From Bacillota bacterium (GTDB lineage: Bacteria; Bacillota; Sulfobacillia; DUSP01; JBFMCS01), in assembly GCA_040754315.1 (NCBI GenBank), contig JBFMCS010000045.1:1-55308 (forward strand): a stretch of DNA of 55,308 nt. The letters are read 5' to 3'. The notes beneath the pieces are model-generated. The model was not told where the DNA came from and searched no databases. It saw nothing but the letters and a program-made list of their open reading frames with translations. Both the position numbers and the translations under genes were made by a program. Position 1 is the stretch's first letter; the number at the start of each line of letters is the position of its first letter. Below, one piece after another: positions 35,472 through 42,950 of the stretch.

Positions 35472-35827
35472 CCTTCATCAAACTCCTTGTTGATATAACT
35501 CTCTGACCTATCAATCCAGAATGAGCCCCGCACAGGGCGTACACCGTGGGCCCTGGCCGCGCGCGCCACGACGTGGGCCGTCGTGGGGCTGATTATCCAC
35601 AGAAAAAGGCCCGCCAGCAACAGCTTTGAGACATCCCCCAGGGTAGAAAACCTGAAGACTAGGGCAAACACTACCAGGCCCACCCCGAGGGTATCGCACT
35701 TGCTGGTGGCGTGCATCCTGGTGTAAACATCCGGCAGCCGGATAAGCCCTACAGTCCCAACGGCCAGGAAGAAGAACCCCGCCAGGAGCAAAACCACAGT
35801 GAAGATATCCAAGATCATGCTAAGCAT
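35468..35827 (-). CDS. mrpG: Mrp-type antiporter subunit MrpG
   Basis: 119 residues, three membrane helices. LLAGFFFLAVGTVGLIRLPDVYTRMHATSKCDTLGVG contains the RLPDxYTRMHA signature of MnhG/MrpG. ATG 35827 has GGAGGG six bases upstream and overlaps the end of mrpF by eight bases; a longer frame upstream would read through mrpF. Confidence 0.9.
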   Translation of the reverse strand: MLSMILDIFTVVLLLAGFFFLAVGTVGLIRLPDVYTRMHATSKCDTLGVGLVVFALVFRFSTLGDVSKLLLAGLFLWIISPTTAHVVARAARAHGVRPVRGSFWIDRSESYINKEFDEG

Positions 35828-36104
35828 TCTTGTCCCTCCATGCCGTCTTGCTCTCGTAAAGGAACCTGACCACGCAGATGGTGGCGATGAAACTACACAA
35901 GACAAAGGTCAGCGCCACATCCAAGAAGAGACTGTTGCGCATGAAGAAGGCCAGGAGAAGTATTATCACGGTGGTCTTCGAGGTAACGGCTCCCACGGCC
36001 ACCACCCTGTCAGCGGCGGTGGGGCCCACCACGGCCCTGTAGAGCGAGATAAAACAGAGGGCGCCAACACCCGATATGACCAGCGCAACTGTGGCGTCAA
36101 CCAT
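35820..36104 (-). CDS. mrpF: Mrp-type antiporter subunit MrpF
   Basis: 94 residues, three membrane helices. YRAVVGPTAADRVVAVGAVT is the MrpF/MnhF signature (GPTAADRVVA). ATG 36104 is preceded by a G-rich site and overlaps the end of mrpE by eight bases. Confidence 0.9.
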   Translation of the reverse strand: MVDATVALVISGVGALCFISLYRAVVGPTAADRVVAVGAVTSKTTVIILLLAFFMRNSLFLDVALTFVLCSFIATICVVRFLYESKTAWRDKNA

Positions 36105-36642
36105 CCTGCCGTCCCCCCTCGATCCTAAGCATCTCCTCTTCCAGGGACCAGTGGGCGACACCCTCAGCCGCCTCGGCGGTAAGGGCATGGATTATGAACC
36201 TGTCCCCTTCCATCTCCACCGTGAGTGTGCCAGGGGTCAAGGTAATGGAGTTCGCGTAGATGACCCTGCCGAAACGAGTCTTCAGCCTTGTCCTGAGCAC
36301 GATAAAACCCGGCGAGATGGGCAGGCTGGGGTGGAGCACGATGAGGGCCACCTTGATGTTAGCTATCACTACCTCTATAATAAGGTCTATCATGTACCGG
36401 GCAAACTTCCCCATGGTGCGGATGTTGGGCATCATGGCGCCGCTCTCAATAAGGAGATCGCTCCAGAGATAGGAGGTCAGGAGGGAGAGAATTACGCCGG
36501 CAAGGAGGTGCTGGAGATCGAAGGAACCGGATAACAGCATCCAAAATAAAAGAAGCGCCAGGAACACCATCCAAACACCTAGATTCCCGAACCGTTTGAT
36601 CCCCGTCTCCGGTCTTCTCAGGTTGGTCCCGGTAGGCACCAC
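36097..36642 (-). CDS. mrpE: Mrp-type antiporter subunit MrpE
   Basis: 181 residues with two membrane helices near the N-terminus and a soluble C-terminal domain. IEVVIANIKVALIVLHP, FGRVIYANSITLTPGT and FIIHALTAE are typical of MrpE (ANSITLTPGT signature). It is the first gene of the operon, about 60 bases downstream of a strong sigma-A promoter. GTG 36642 is preferred because GAAGGG lies seven bases upstream; GTG 36648 touches that site. Confidence 0.89.
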   Translation of the reverse strand: MVPTGTNLRRPETGIKRFGNLGVWMVFLALLLFWMLLSGSFDLQHLLAGVILSLLTSYLWSDLLIESGAMMPNIRTMGKFARYMIDLIIEVVIANIKVALIVLHPSLPISPGFIVLRTRLKTRFGRVIYANSITLTPGTLTVEMEGDRFIIHALTAEAAEGVAHWSLEEEMLRIEGGRQDG

Positions 36643-36705
36643 CGACACACCCTTCGCAAAGGCCCATTTGCTTCTTTACCTGCGCTAACGCCATAAGCCA
36701 TACCA

Positions 36706-36734
36706 ATTATAACACTGTGTGAAAATGAGCACAA
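36706..36734 (-). promoter_or_regulatory. Sigma-A promoter of the Mrp operon
   Basis: On the minus strand TTGTGC (36734-36729) and a perfect TATAAT (36711-36706) are separated by 17 bases. Transcription would start near 36699, roughly 57 bases before mrpE. A TTTTCACACAGTGT stretch fills the spacer. Confidence 0.75.
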
Positions 36735-36780
36735 GGAAATCCATTGCTGCACCGGACAAGATGTAACATTCAATCTTTTG

Positions 36781-37230
36781 CTATCCCAGTACGTAGCGGG
36801 CCCTCACCGGGGCTGGACGGGTTAGGGTTTGCAGCACCGCGCACTGCCCTTGGGCGATCTCCACGGCCTTTGCCACACGCTCTGGAGGGAGACCATCGCC
36901 GCTGGTTAATCCAGCGACAGGGAATTCCGTGAACACCCTGGGGGGTCTAGCCTAGGCGCCTTCAGACCCTTCTGCCTTCACCTCCAGGCTGGCAACGGTA
37001 AGCCCCATCCTTCCTAGGGTCTCAAGGAGCGTCACACCCCAGGAGGCTGCCAAGCCTCCTGGGATCAGGCATCTGGGTCTAGGGCCGTCCCCCGCCAGGG
37101 TTACCTCCAGCCCCGACTCCGCACGCACCCTGAAGGCACCCTCCTCCCACCAGGCCTTGGCCTTCTGTGTGAATACCCCCCAGCCGCAGCTGCCACCCCC
37201 TATTCGTTCTCCCGGTCCCTTACCTTTCAC
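36781..37230 (-). pseudogene. OsmC-family protein gene interrupted by an in-frame TAG
   Basis: The frame from 37230 encodes FTQKAKAWWEEGAFRV, AGDGPRPRCLIPGGLAASWG, VTLLETLGRMGLTVASLEV and stops at TAG (36954-36952). In the same frame translation continues after it as ARPPRVFTEFPVAGL, LPPERVAKAVEIAQGQCAV and LQTLTRPAPVRARYVLG up to TAG at 36781. Together this is an OsmC/Ohr-like protein of about 149 codons, the family's usual length, with both halves recognisable. OsmC proteins reduce organic hydroperoxides through two cysteines; one Cys is in QGQCAV, and the usual N-terminal one (GGLAACW-like) is Ser here. One base change explains the break; sequencing error or readthrough are alternatives. 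Confidence 0.72.
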
Positions 37231-37254
37231 CCGGCCACGTGTGGAGGCGTTTTT

Positions 37255-38871
37255 CTAGGGTATCTCCCCCAGGACGATGAACTCATCAGACTCGGGGCCC
37301 GGCCTGTAGGCAATGTGGGCCAGGCCGAACCGTTCAGGGGAGAGGGTGAAGCCCTGGCTGTGCCATCCCTCGGCCGAGAGGGGCTCCAGAAAGCCACCCC
37401 AGGCGTCAACCAGCCAGAGGTCAATCCCCTGCTGCCTTTCGAGAAACCACACCACCAGGCGTTCATCATCCACCCATGCAGCCTCACCGATCTCGCCCAG
37501 CCTGGCTGCGGGCTTGCCATCCATCGCCGTCAGGAACGAGATATCCCTGGCCTGGGCTCCCTGGGCCACGTAAACGGAAAGGAGCAGGTAACTGCCGTCT
37601 TGAGAGAAACACACAGGCCTGGCGTAACCCTCCGTAGGGACGCCTCTCACCACTTGGGGAACCCCTCCCAGGCTGAGGACATGCACCTCAGACTGGGGGA
37701 AGTAGCCGCCTGGCATCTGGCCAGCGGTAATGGCGAAGGCAACCTTCCGGCCATCAGGGCTCCAGACTGGGGAGCCTACTATGAGGCCGGAATCGGGCCT
37801 GTAGTAGGAGACCTCTCCTTCCAGCGAGGCCACTGCCAGCCGCTGGCCGAAGGGAAGGTCCATCTGCCCGCCGTTCTCCGGCAAGGCCGTGGGCTCGTCC
37901 ACAACCAGGAAGGCATAGTGCTTCCCCGACGGAGACCACTCAGGGTATATCATGCGGGCGCCAGGTTGAAAAAACCTGGACATCAAGGACCACGAGGTAG
38001 TGTCAACCACCTCCACCGCGCTATCTCCCTGTGACTCGCTGGTCTGGTACAGGAGGTACCTCCCGCCAGGGCACCAGCTGGAATCCAGCCCGGTGTAGGG
38101 GAACTCGTAGGCCGGAACCCGGGGCAGACCCGTGGAGAGTCCCGACTGGAAGTCAATGATGTGAACGTGCCCCGCCTGGTCATCATAGACAACCCCCCGC
38201 TGCCGGTCGGGGGAGACCTTGAAGATGAGGCCGGTCGATACAGGCTCTGGCTCCCCGCCGGGCCTCACATGCCACACCTTGCCGTTTTCAAGGCTCGAAT
38301 ACACCAGCCCCAGGCCATCCGCCAGGGGCTCCACCATGTAGAAGGTGTGTACATCCGTTTCGAACACCACCTCCTGGGTACCATCCGCTCCCACGGATAT
38401 GACGGCCTCGGTTCCCTGGTCTCGTATGATGGCCGCCAGCCTCCCCTCTCGAAGCCACCTTAGGCCTATGACCTGGCCGAATGGCCCGATGGCGCTAGCC
38501 CCGGGGGGCCCTGCGGTGGACGGGTCATCCCCTAGGCTGCCCGTTGTGAAAGACCATGAGATCTCCTGGACCCTGGGGTGGCCGTAGATAACCGTGTAGG
38601 TCGTGTCAGGCTCCCATGACTGGGATGGCTCAAACATGACCTTGTTACCATCAACCCAGAGTCTTCCTGGCATTAACGGGTCAGTCGCAATGAGCCCGGG
38701 TCCATTGTCCAGGGGGAGATCCTCCTCCAGGACCAGCACAATGAAGCTCCTAGTGGACACACCGGTGGAGTCCTCCTCCGGGACCACCGACTCCACACTG
38801 ATGCGCGGGATCTGGGAGCACCCCCCTATGGAGACTATGGCGGCTATGAGTGTCAACGCGACCAGCCTCAT
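37255..38871 (-). CDS. Lipoprotein with Ig-like and TolB-type beta-propeller domains
   Basis: 538 residues. A lipoprotein signal (LTLIAAIVSIGGCSQ) is followed by an SbsA/Big_5-like Ig domain (about 25-125: VPEEDSTGVSTRSFIVLVLE, NKVMFEPSQSWEPDTTYTV, WSFTTG). Then comes a six-bladed WD40/TolB-like propeller with repeated blocks such as YPEWSPSGKHYAF, SPVWSPDGRKVAF and PVCFSQDGSYLLL. It is anchored outside the membrane and probably binds a ligand or another surface protein; no catalytic residues are evident. ATG 38871 has GAAGGGTGAT upstream; a longer frame would lie wholly inside the methyltransferase gene. It is six bases from the methyltransferase stop. Confidence 0.82.
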   Translation of the reverse strand: MRLVALTLIAAIVSIGGCSQIPRISVESVVPEEDSTGVSTRSFIVLVLEEDLPLDNGPGLIATDPLMPGRLWVDGNKVMFEPSQSWEPDTTYTVIYGHPRVQEISWSFTTGSLGDDPSTAGPPGASAIGPFGQVIGLRWLREGRLAAIIRDQGTEAVISVGADGTQEVVFETDVHTFYMVEPLADGLGLVYSSLENGKVWHVRPGGEPEPVSTGLIFKVSPDRQRGVVYDDQAGHVHIIDFQSGLSTGLPRVPAYEFPYTGLDSSWCPGGRYLLYQTSESQGDSAVEVVDTTSWSLMSRFFQPGARMIYPEWSPSGKHYAFLVVDEPTALPENGGQMDLPFGQRLAVASLEGEVSYYRPDSGLIVGSPVWSPDGRKVAFAITAGQMPGGYFPQSEVHVLSLGGVPQVVRGVPTEGYARPVCFSQDGSYLLLSVYVAQGAQARDISFLTAMDGKPAARLGEIGEAAWVDDERLVVWFLERQQGIDLWLVDAWGGFLEPLSAEGWHSQGFTLSPERFGLAHIAYRPGPESDEFIVLGEIP

Positions 38872-38876
38872 GTGAA

Positions 38877-41219
38877 TCACCCTTCTCGCCGGCCAGGGCC
38901 ACTCGCTTGCCTGCAAGCGGCCAGGCTCTCGAAATCCAGACACCAGAGGGCACCAGCCAGCTCGTCCAGGCGCTCCTGGGAGGAACCCCCGGAGGGACCC
39001 GAATGGCATTCCATGGAGAACCCGGCCAACTCCCGGTGAACCTTGCATGACCTGTCGAATGCCGGCACCGCTAGGTGCTCCAGCAAGTGAACGGATACCT
39101 GCGTGCTAACAGTATAGGACGACACAAGGAACCTGGCAGGCGATGAGTTAAGGACCGCCGAGAGGTAGTGGGCCTCTTCCTCGCTGGCCATGACCATCAC
39201 CACCTTGCAGTCAGGCACGCAAGACCTGTAACCCACAAGGGGGTCATCATGGGGCCCCAGGACAGCCGCACCGAAGCCCCCCGTAACATAGGGCCACACG
39301 ACCTTGTATGGCGCCACAGTGTATTCCCCCACGTTATACATGGAGTAGAAGGGTCCTTTGCCCGGGAAGAACCGCCGGTAACCCCTCCTGGCCTCCAGTG
39401 CCGCCCTGAAGATCTCCAGAAACCTGTAGGTCAAGGGAAGGCTGCTCCTGAGATACCCCTCATCCATCCCCATGCGAGTCCTGGGATCCTGGGCCAGGAG
39501 GATGTGACCGGAGGCCCGAGCCCGCCAGCGGCCCACATCCCGCCCCCTCACCAAGGGGTAGATAAGATCCGGCTCAATCCAGCAACGGTGGCGTGCCAGG
39601 GGCTTCCTCCCGGCCCCTGGCATGTTCTCCACGAGGCACCGGTCACCCTCACGGCGAATCAGCCTCAACCAGTAAATGCCGTTGGCTCCCAGGGTGTTGC
39701 ACCCTTCCCTGGCCGAATAGGCAGACCGCCCCAGGATGGCGGCGCAGGCCTCGCGCATCCGGGGGCTCCTGACCATCCACGGGGAAAGGTTATGGGAGGC
39801 ATCCACCGGAAGCGCCTCCATCTCCTCGCTATCTAGCATTGCCCTGGCATCCCGAAGGGGAGCATCCCGGGGGATCCTGCCTCCCTTGAGACGCCATACA
39901 ACGTAGGGAACGGGATATCTCGTCACCTCTCCCTTCTGGGCCTGCACCACAGCAGGCCTGATGGTACAGGACCCAAAGGCTGCAGTGTGCACCAGGTCGT
40001 CAACCCGCAGTATCCCCAGGGGCTCTCCAGACGGTAGCCTGAAGGAACGGAAACCCTCCCCGGCCCCCTTTGATTGGAGGAGGCTCTGGGTTACCACAAA
40101 GGAGATCTTGCCCCCGGTCTCAAGGAACTCCCCCGCTGCCTTCTGCCAGAACAGCATTGCCAGGTCCTTCTTGGCTCCCCCCAGTATCGTGCGGAAGCCC
40201 TTGAGGGTGTACAGCCCATGGTCGCGAAAGAGTTGTCCCATGGCCGCCCTGGATGAATCAGGGAGCCGTTCCCAGTTGATCCACGGGGGGTTCCCCACCA
40301 CAAACCGGAAATCCCTAGGGATGACCCCGGCCCCCTGCAGGAAATCCCCAGGAACAATGTGGGCTTCCCTCCATACCCCAGGACGGGATAGGGCCAAGGC
40401 ACAGTTGAGCCTGGCAGCTTGGGCAGCCACCGGGTCCCTCTCCACACCCCAAGGGGGCAGTGCACCTCGGGTCCTGGAGATCAACCCCACTAGGAAGGCC
40501 CCCGTCCCGCAGGCCACATCCAGGCACCTCCCCTCGACCCCCAGTGAGTCCAGGGCAAGATCCACCACCCACCTTGGAGTGTAGTGCTCACCCCGGCCCT
40601 TCCTGGCCTCCGGCGCCCTTACTGCATCGAACAGGGGAGCGAAGATGTCCTCGGTATCCTGGGGGGCAAGCCAGAAGGTAAGACCCTCCAGAGACCTCGC
40701 CCGCTCCCTGAGGGACCGGCTCAACTCATCTCCCGGAGGGGGCGATTGGGCTTCTCCCTCAACATCCCGGCGGGCACTCTCAGCTAGGGCTGCGACGACT
40801 CGTGACAGGTAGCCATCGGATGCCTCGCCAGGAGCCAAGTGGCCCAGGCATTTCATTGCTGAGGTGTACTGGGGGGATGCAGGTCCAAACAACTCCATGA
40901 CTGCCTGGGAGGAGAGAGGGAGCCTTGATAGTGAGCGAAGCACGGTGAGGGCCAGGTTCCACCCGTCGCTTGAAGCCAGCCAGGTTCCGTTCCACCTGAC
41001 ATCCATGTCGCAAAACACTAGGCTTACGTCGCCTCCGGTCACTTGGGGACAGTCTCGGTCTACACCTAGGAACGCCTTCCCGCGACGGCCCGCCTGTCCC
41101 GTTACCACCATACCCGAGGCGCACGGTTCCGCCCTGAGTCCCCACCGGCTGAAGAACGGGGCAAAAGCCCCCACTACATCGGAAAGAGTCCCTACCGGGC
41201 GGGGCTCAGGCCAGGGCAA
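38877..41219 (-). CDS. Large N6-adenine-specific DNA methyltransferase (type I/IIG-like)
   Basis: 780 residues. Motif X-like GEHYTP (210-215), the AdoMet motif I DVACGTGAF (234-242) and catalytic motif IV NPPW (310-313) identify a gamma-type N6-adenine methyltransferase. After it lies a long C-terminal region (about 430-780) with IEPDLIYPLVRGRDVGRW, typical of the target-recognition part of type IIG and BREX-like enzymes. The N-terminal 200 residues show no PD-(D/E)xK nuclease motif I can recognise, and no restriction or specificity gene is adjacent. It may be a solitary or epigenetic methyltransferase. TTG 41219 has AGGAGGG five bases upstream. Confidence 0.85.
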   Translation of the reverse strand: MPWPEPRPVGTLSDVVGAFAPFFSRWGLRAEPCASGMVVTGQAGRRGKAFLGVDRDCPQVTGGDVSLVFCDMDVRWNGTWLASSDGWNLALTVLRSLSRLPLSSQAVMELFGPASPQYTSAMKCLGHLAPGEASDGYLSRVVAALAESARRDVEGEAQSPPPGDELSRSLRERARSLEGLTFWLAPQDTEDIFAPLFDAVRAPEARKGRGEHYTPRWVVDLALDSLGVEGRCLDVACGTGAFLVGLISRTRGALPPWGVERDPVAAQAARLNCALALSRPGVWREAHIVPGDFLQGAGVIPRDFRFVVGNPPWINWERLPDSSRAAMGQLFRDHGLYTLKGFRTILGGAKKDLAMLFWQKAAGEFLETGGKISFVVTQSLLQSKGAGEGFRSFRLPSGEPLGILRVDDLVHTAAFGSCTIRPAVVQAQKGEVTRYPVPYVVWRLKGGRIPRDAPLRDARAMLDSEEMEALPVDASHNLSPWMVRSPRMREACAAILGRSAYSAREGCNTLGANGIYWLRLIRREGDRCLVENMPGAGRKPLARHRCWIEPDLIYPLVRGRDVGRWRARASGHILLAQDPRTRMGMDEGYLRSSLPLTYRFLEIFRAALEARRGYRRFFPGKGPFYSMYNVGEYTVAPYKVVWPYVTGGFGAAVLGPHDDPLVGYRSCVPDCKVVMVMASEEEAHYLSAVLNSSPARFLVSSYTVSTQVSVHLLEHLAVPAFDRSCKVHRELAGFSMECHSGPSGGSSQERLDELAGALWCLDFESLAACRQASGPGRREG

Positions 41220-41335
41220 GATATCCCTCCTATTCTTGTCACAATTCTATCACCCCTCACCCTCTCTTCACAACGGCCCATGTAGGAATCTCTACCCTCC
41301 AGGAAGAAAGGCCATCCAGAAGGAGGTATGGCGCA

Positions 41336-42940
41336 TTGAACCTGGTGAAGTTCCACGGCGGCGCAGGTACAGTCACCGGATCGTGCTTTGAGGTTAGGCA
41401 CAATGGGGTCCGCTTCCTCGTGGATTGCGGGCTCTTTCAAGGCTCCAGGGAGACACGGGAGCAGAACTATAAACCCTTTCCCTTCGACCCTGCGTCAATA
41501 GGTTTCGTGCTTCTTACCCATGCCCACATAGACCACTCGGGCCTGTTACCCAAGCTGGTTCGGGCTGGCTTTACCGGCCCAATCATCAGCACCAAGGCCA
41601 CCCGGGACCTCTCCGCGATAATGCTGCCTGACAGCGGCCACATCCAGGAGATGGAGGTTGGGCGCAAGAACCGGAAGAGAAGGAGAGCGGGCCAAGGGCT
41701 CCTGGAACCCATCTACACCGTAGAGGATGCGGAAAAAAGCGTGGCTCGCTTTGAGATGGTCAGCTACGGAGAGGTCATACGCCCTGACCCACTGGTAAGG
41801 GTCCGGTTCATCGATGCCGGCCATATACTGGGCTCAGCCACCATTGAGGTGTGGCTGGAGGGCGAGCACAGCGCCAAGCTGGTGTTCTCGGGTGATGTAG
41901 GGCCAGTGAATTGTCCCATCGTTAATGACCCTGACGGCGTGGCCTCCGCCGATTACGTGGTCATGGAGTCCACCTACGGGAACCGCCAGCGCCCCCCCGG
42001 CCTGGATCCCGCCGGTGTCCTGAGGGACGCCGTCCAGGAGACACTCACCAAGGGTGGCAACGTGGTAATCCCGGCCTTCGCCGTGGAGAGAACCCAGGAC
42101 ATTCTCTACATCATTCACAGGATGCAGCTGGAGGGAGAGTTTCCCAAAGCCACCATCTACCTGGATAGTCCCATGGCTCAGGCGGCAACCGAAGTGTTTT
42201 GCCAACACTACGAGTACTTTGATGAGGAGACCAGGGAGATGGCCGACCGCCTGGGCAAGTGTCCCCTAGACCTCCCCAATCTAGTCCATGCCCGCACTGC
42301 CGAGGAATCCAAGGCCCTCAACGAGTTGAAGGGGGGCGCCATCATCATTTCCGCCAGTGGCATGTGCGATGCCGGGCGTATCAAGCACCACCTCAAACAC
42401 AACCTCTGGCGCCCTGAAAGCACCGTGATCCTGGCGGGCTTCCAGGCCGTGGGCACCCTAGGGCGACAGCTCCTGGACGGGGCGCAGGAAGTCACGATCC
42501 ACGGCGAGACGATAAAGGTGAAGGCTACAATCCGTGCCATTGAGGGCTTCTCCTCCCATGCGGATCAGGGAGGGCTCCTCTCATGGCTCCACTGCCTCCA
42601 GGCAAAACCGGCCAGGGTCTTCGTTGTCCACGGTGAACCCGAAGCTAGTTCCACCCTGGCATCTCTCATCGAGGCAAGGCTGGGGATCGAGGCTGCGGTG
42701 CCTGGCTACGGCGAGGGCGTCGAGCTGGACGGGGGAAGGGTCTCTAGGCGGCTACCCTTGACCCTCCAGGAGATGGACGAGCAGTGTGTCCTTGATGCGG
42801 AGCGCGCTTATCTCAACCTGGGGGACAGCCTCAGGGCACTTATGTGCCAAGCCGGGAGTAAGCACAGTGTTCGCCAGCGCATACTGCCCCTTTTAAGGGA
42901 ACTACAGACAGCCATCTCCGAGGAGATGGCCTCCAGTTGA
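41336..42940 (+). CDS. Metallo-beta-lactamase fold beta-CASP protein (RNA/exonuclease type)
   Basis: 534 residues. The zinc motif HAHIDHSG (His62, His64, Asp66, His67) is followed by DAGHILGS, FSGDVG and MESTYGNR of the metallo-beta-lactamase part. The beta-CASP insert starts with NVVIPAFAVERTQDILY and carries ISASGMCDAGRIKHH; the last motif is IEGFSSHADQGGLL. These enzymes are mostly RNA endonucleases or 5' exonucleases related to CPSF73 and Ysh1. The 70 C-terminal residues after the domain are not recognised. TTG 41336 has AAGGAGG nine bases upstream. It is divergent from the methyltransferase gene. Confidence 0.88.
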   Translation: MNLVKFHGGAGTVTGSCFEVRHNGVRFLVDCGLFQGSRETREQNYKPFPFDPASIGFVLLTHAHIDHSGLLPKLVRAGFTGPIISTKATRDLSAIMLPDSGHIQEMEVGRKNRKRRRAGQGLLEPIYTVEDAEKSVARFEMVSYGEVIRPDPLVRVRFIDAGHILGSATIEVWLEGEHSAKLVFSGDVGPVNCPIVNDPDGVASADYVVMESTYGNRQRPPGLDPAGVLRDAVQETLTKGGNVVIPAFAVERTQDILYIIHRMQLEGEFPKATIYLDSPMAQAATEVFCQHYEYFDEETREMADRLGKCPLDLPNLVHARTAEESKALNELKGGAIIISASGMCDAGRIKHHLKHNLWRPESTVILAGFQAVGTLGRQLLDGAQEVTIHGETIKVKATIRAIEGFSSHADQGGLLSWLHCLQAKPARVFVVHGEPEASSTLASLIEARLGIEAAVPGYGEGVELDGGRVSRRLPLTLQEMDEQCVLDAERAYLNLGDSLRALMCQAGSKHSVRQRILPLLRELQTAISEEMASS

Positions 42941-42950
42941 GCCTGAAGCC

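Noticed and set aside
29119-36642. Membrane arm of an energy-converting hydrogenase or complex I
   Set aside because: No NiFe-hydrogenase, NuoB/C/D or iron-sulfur genes are present, and MrpE, F, G and B signatures are complete.
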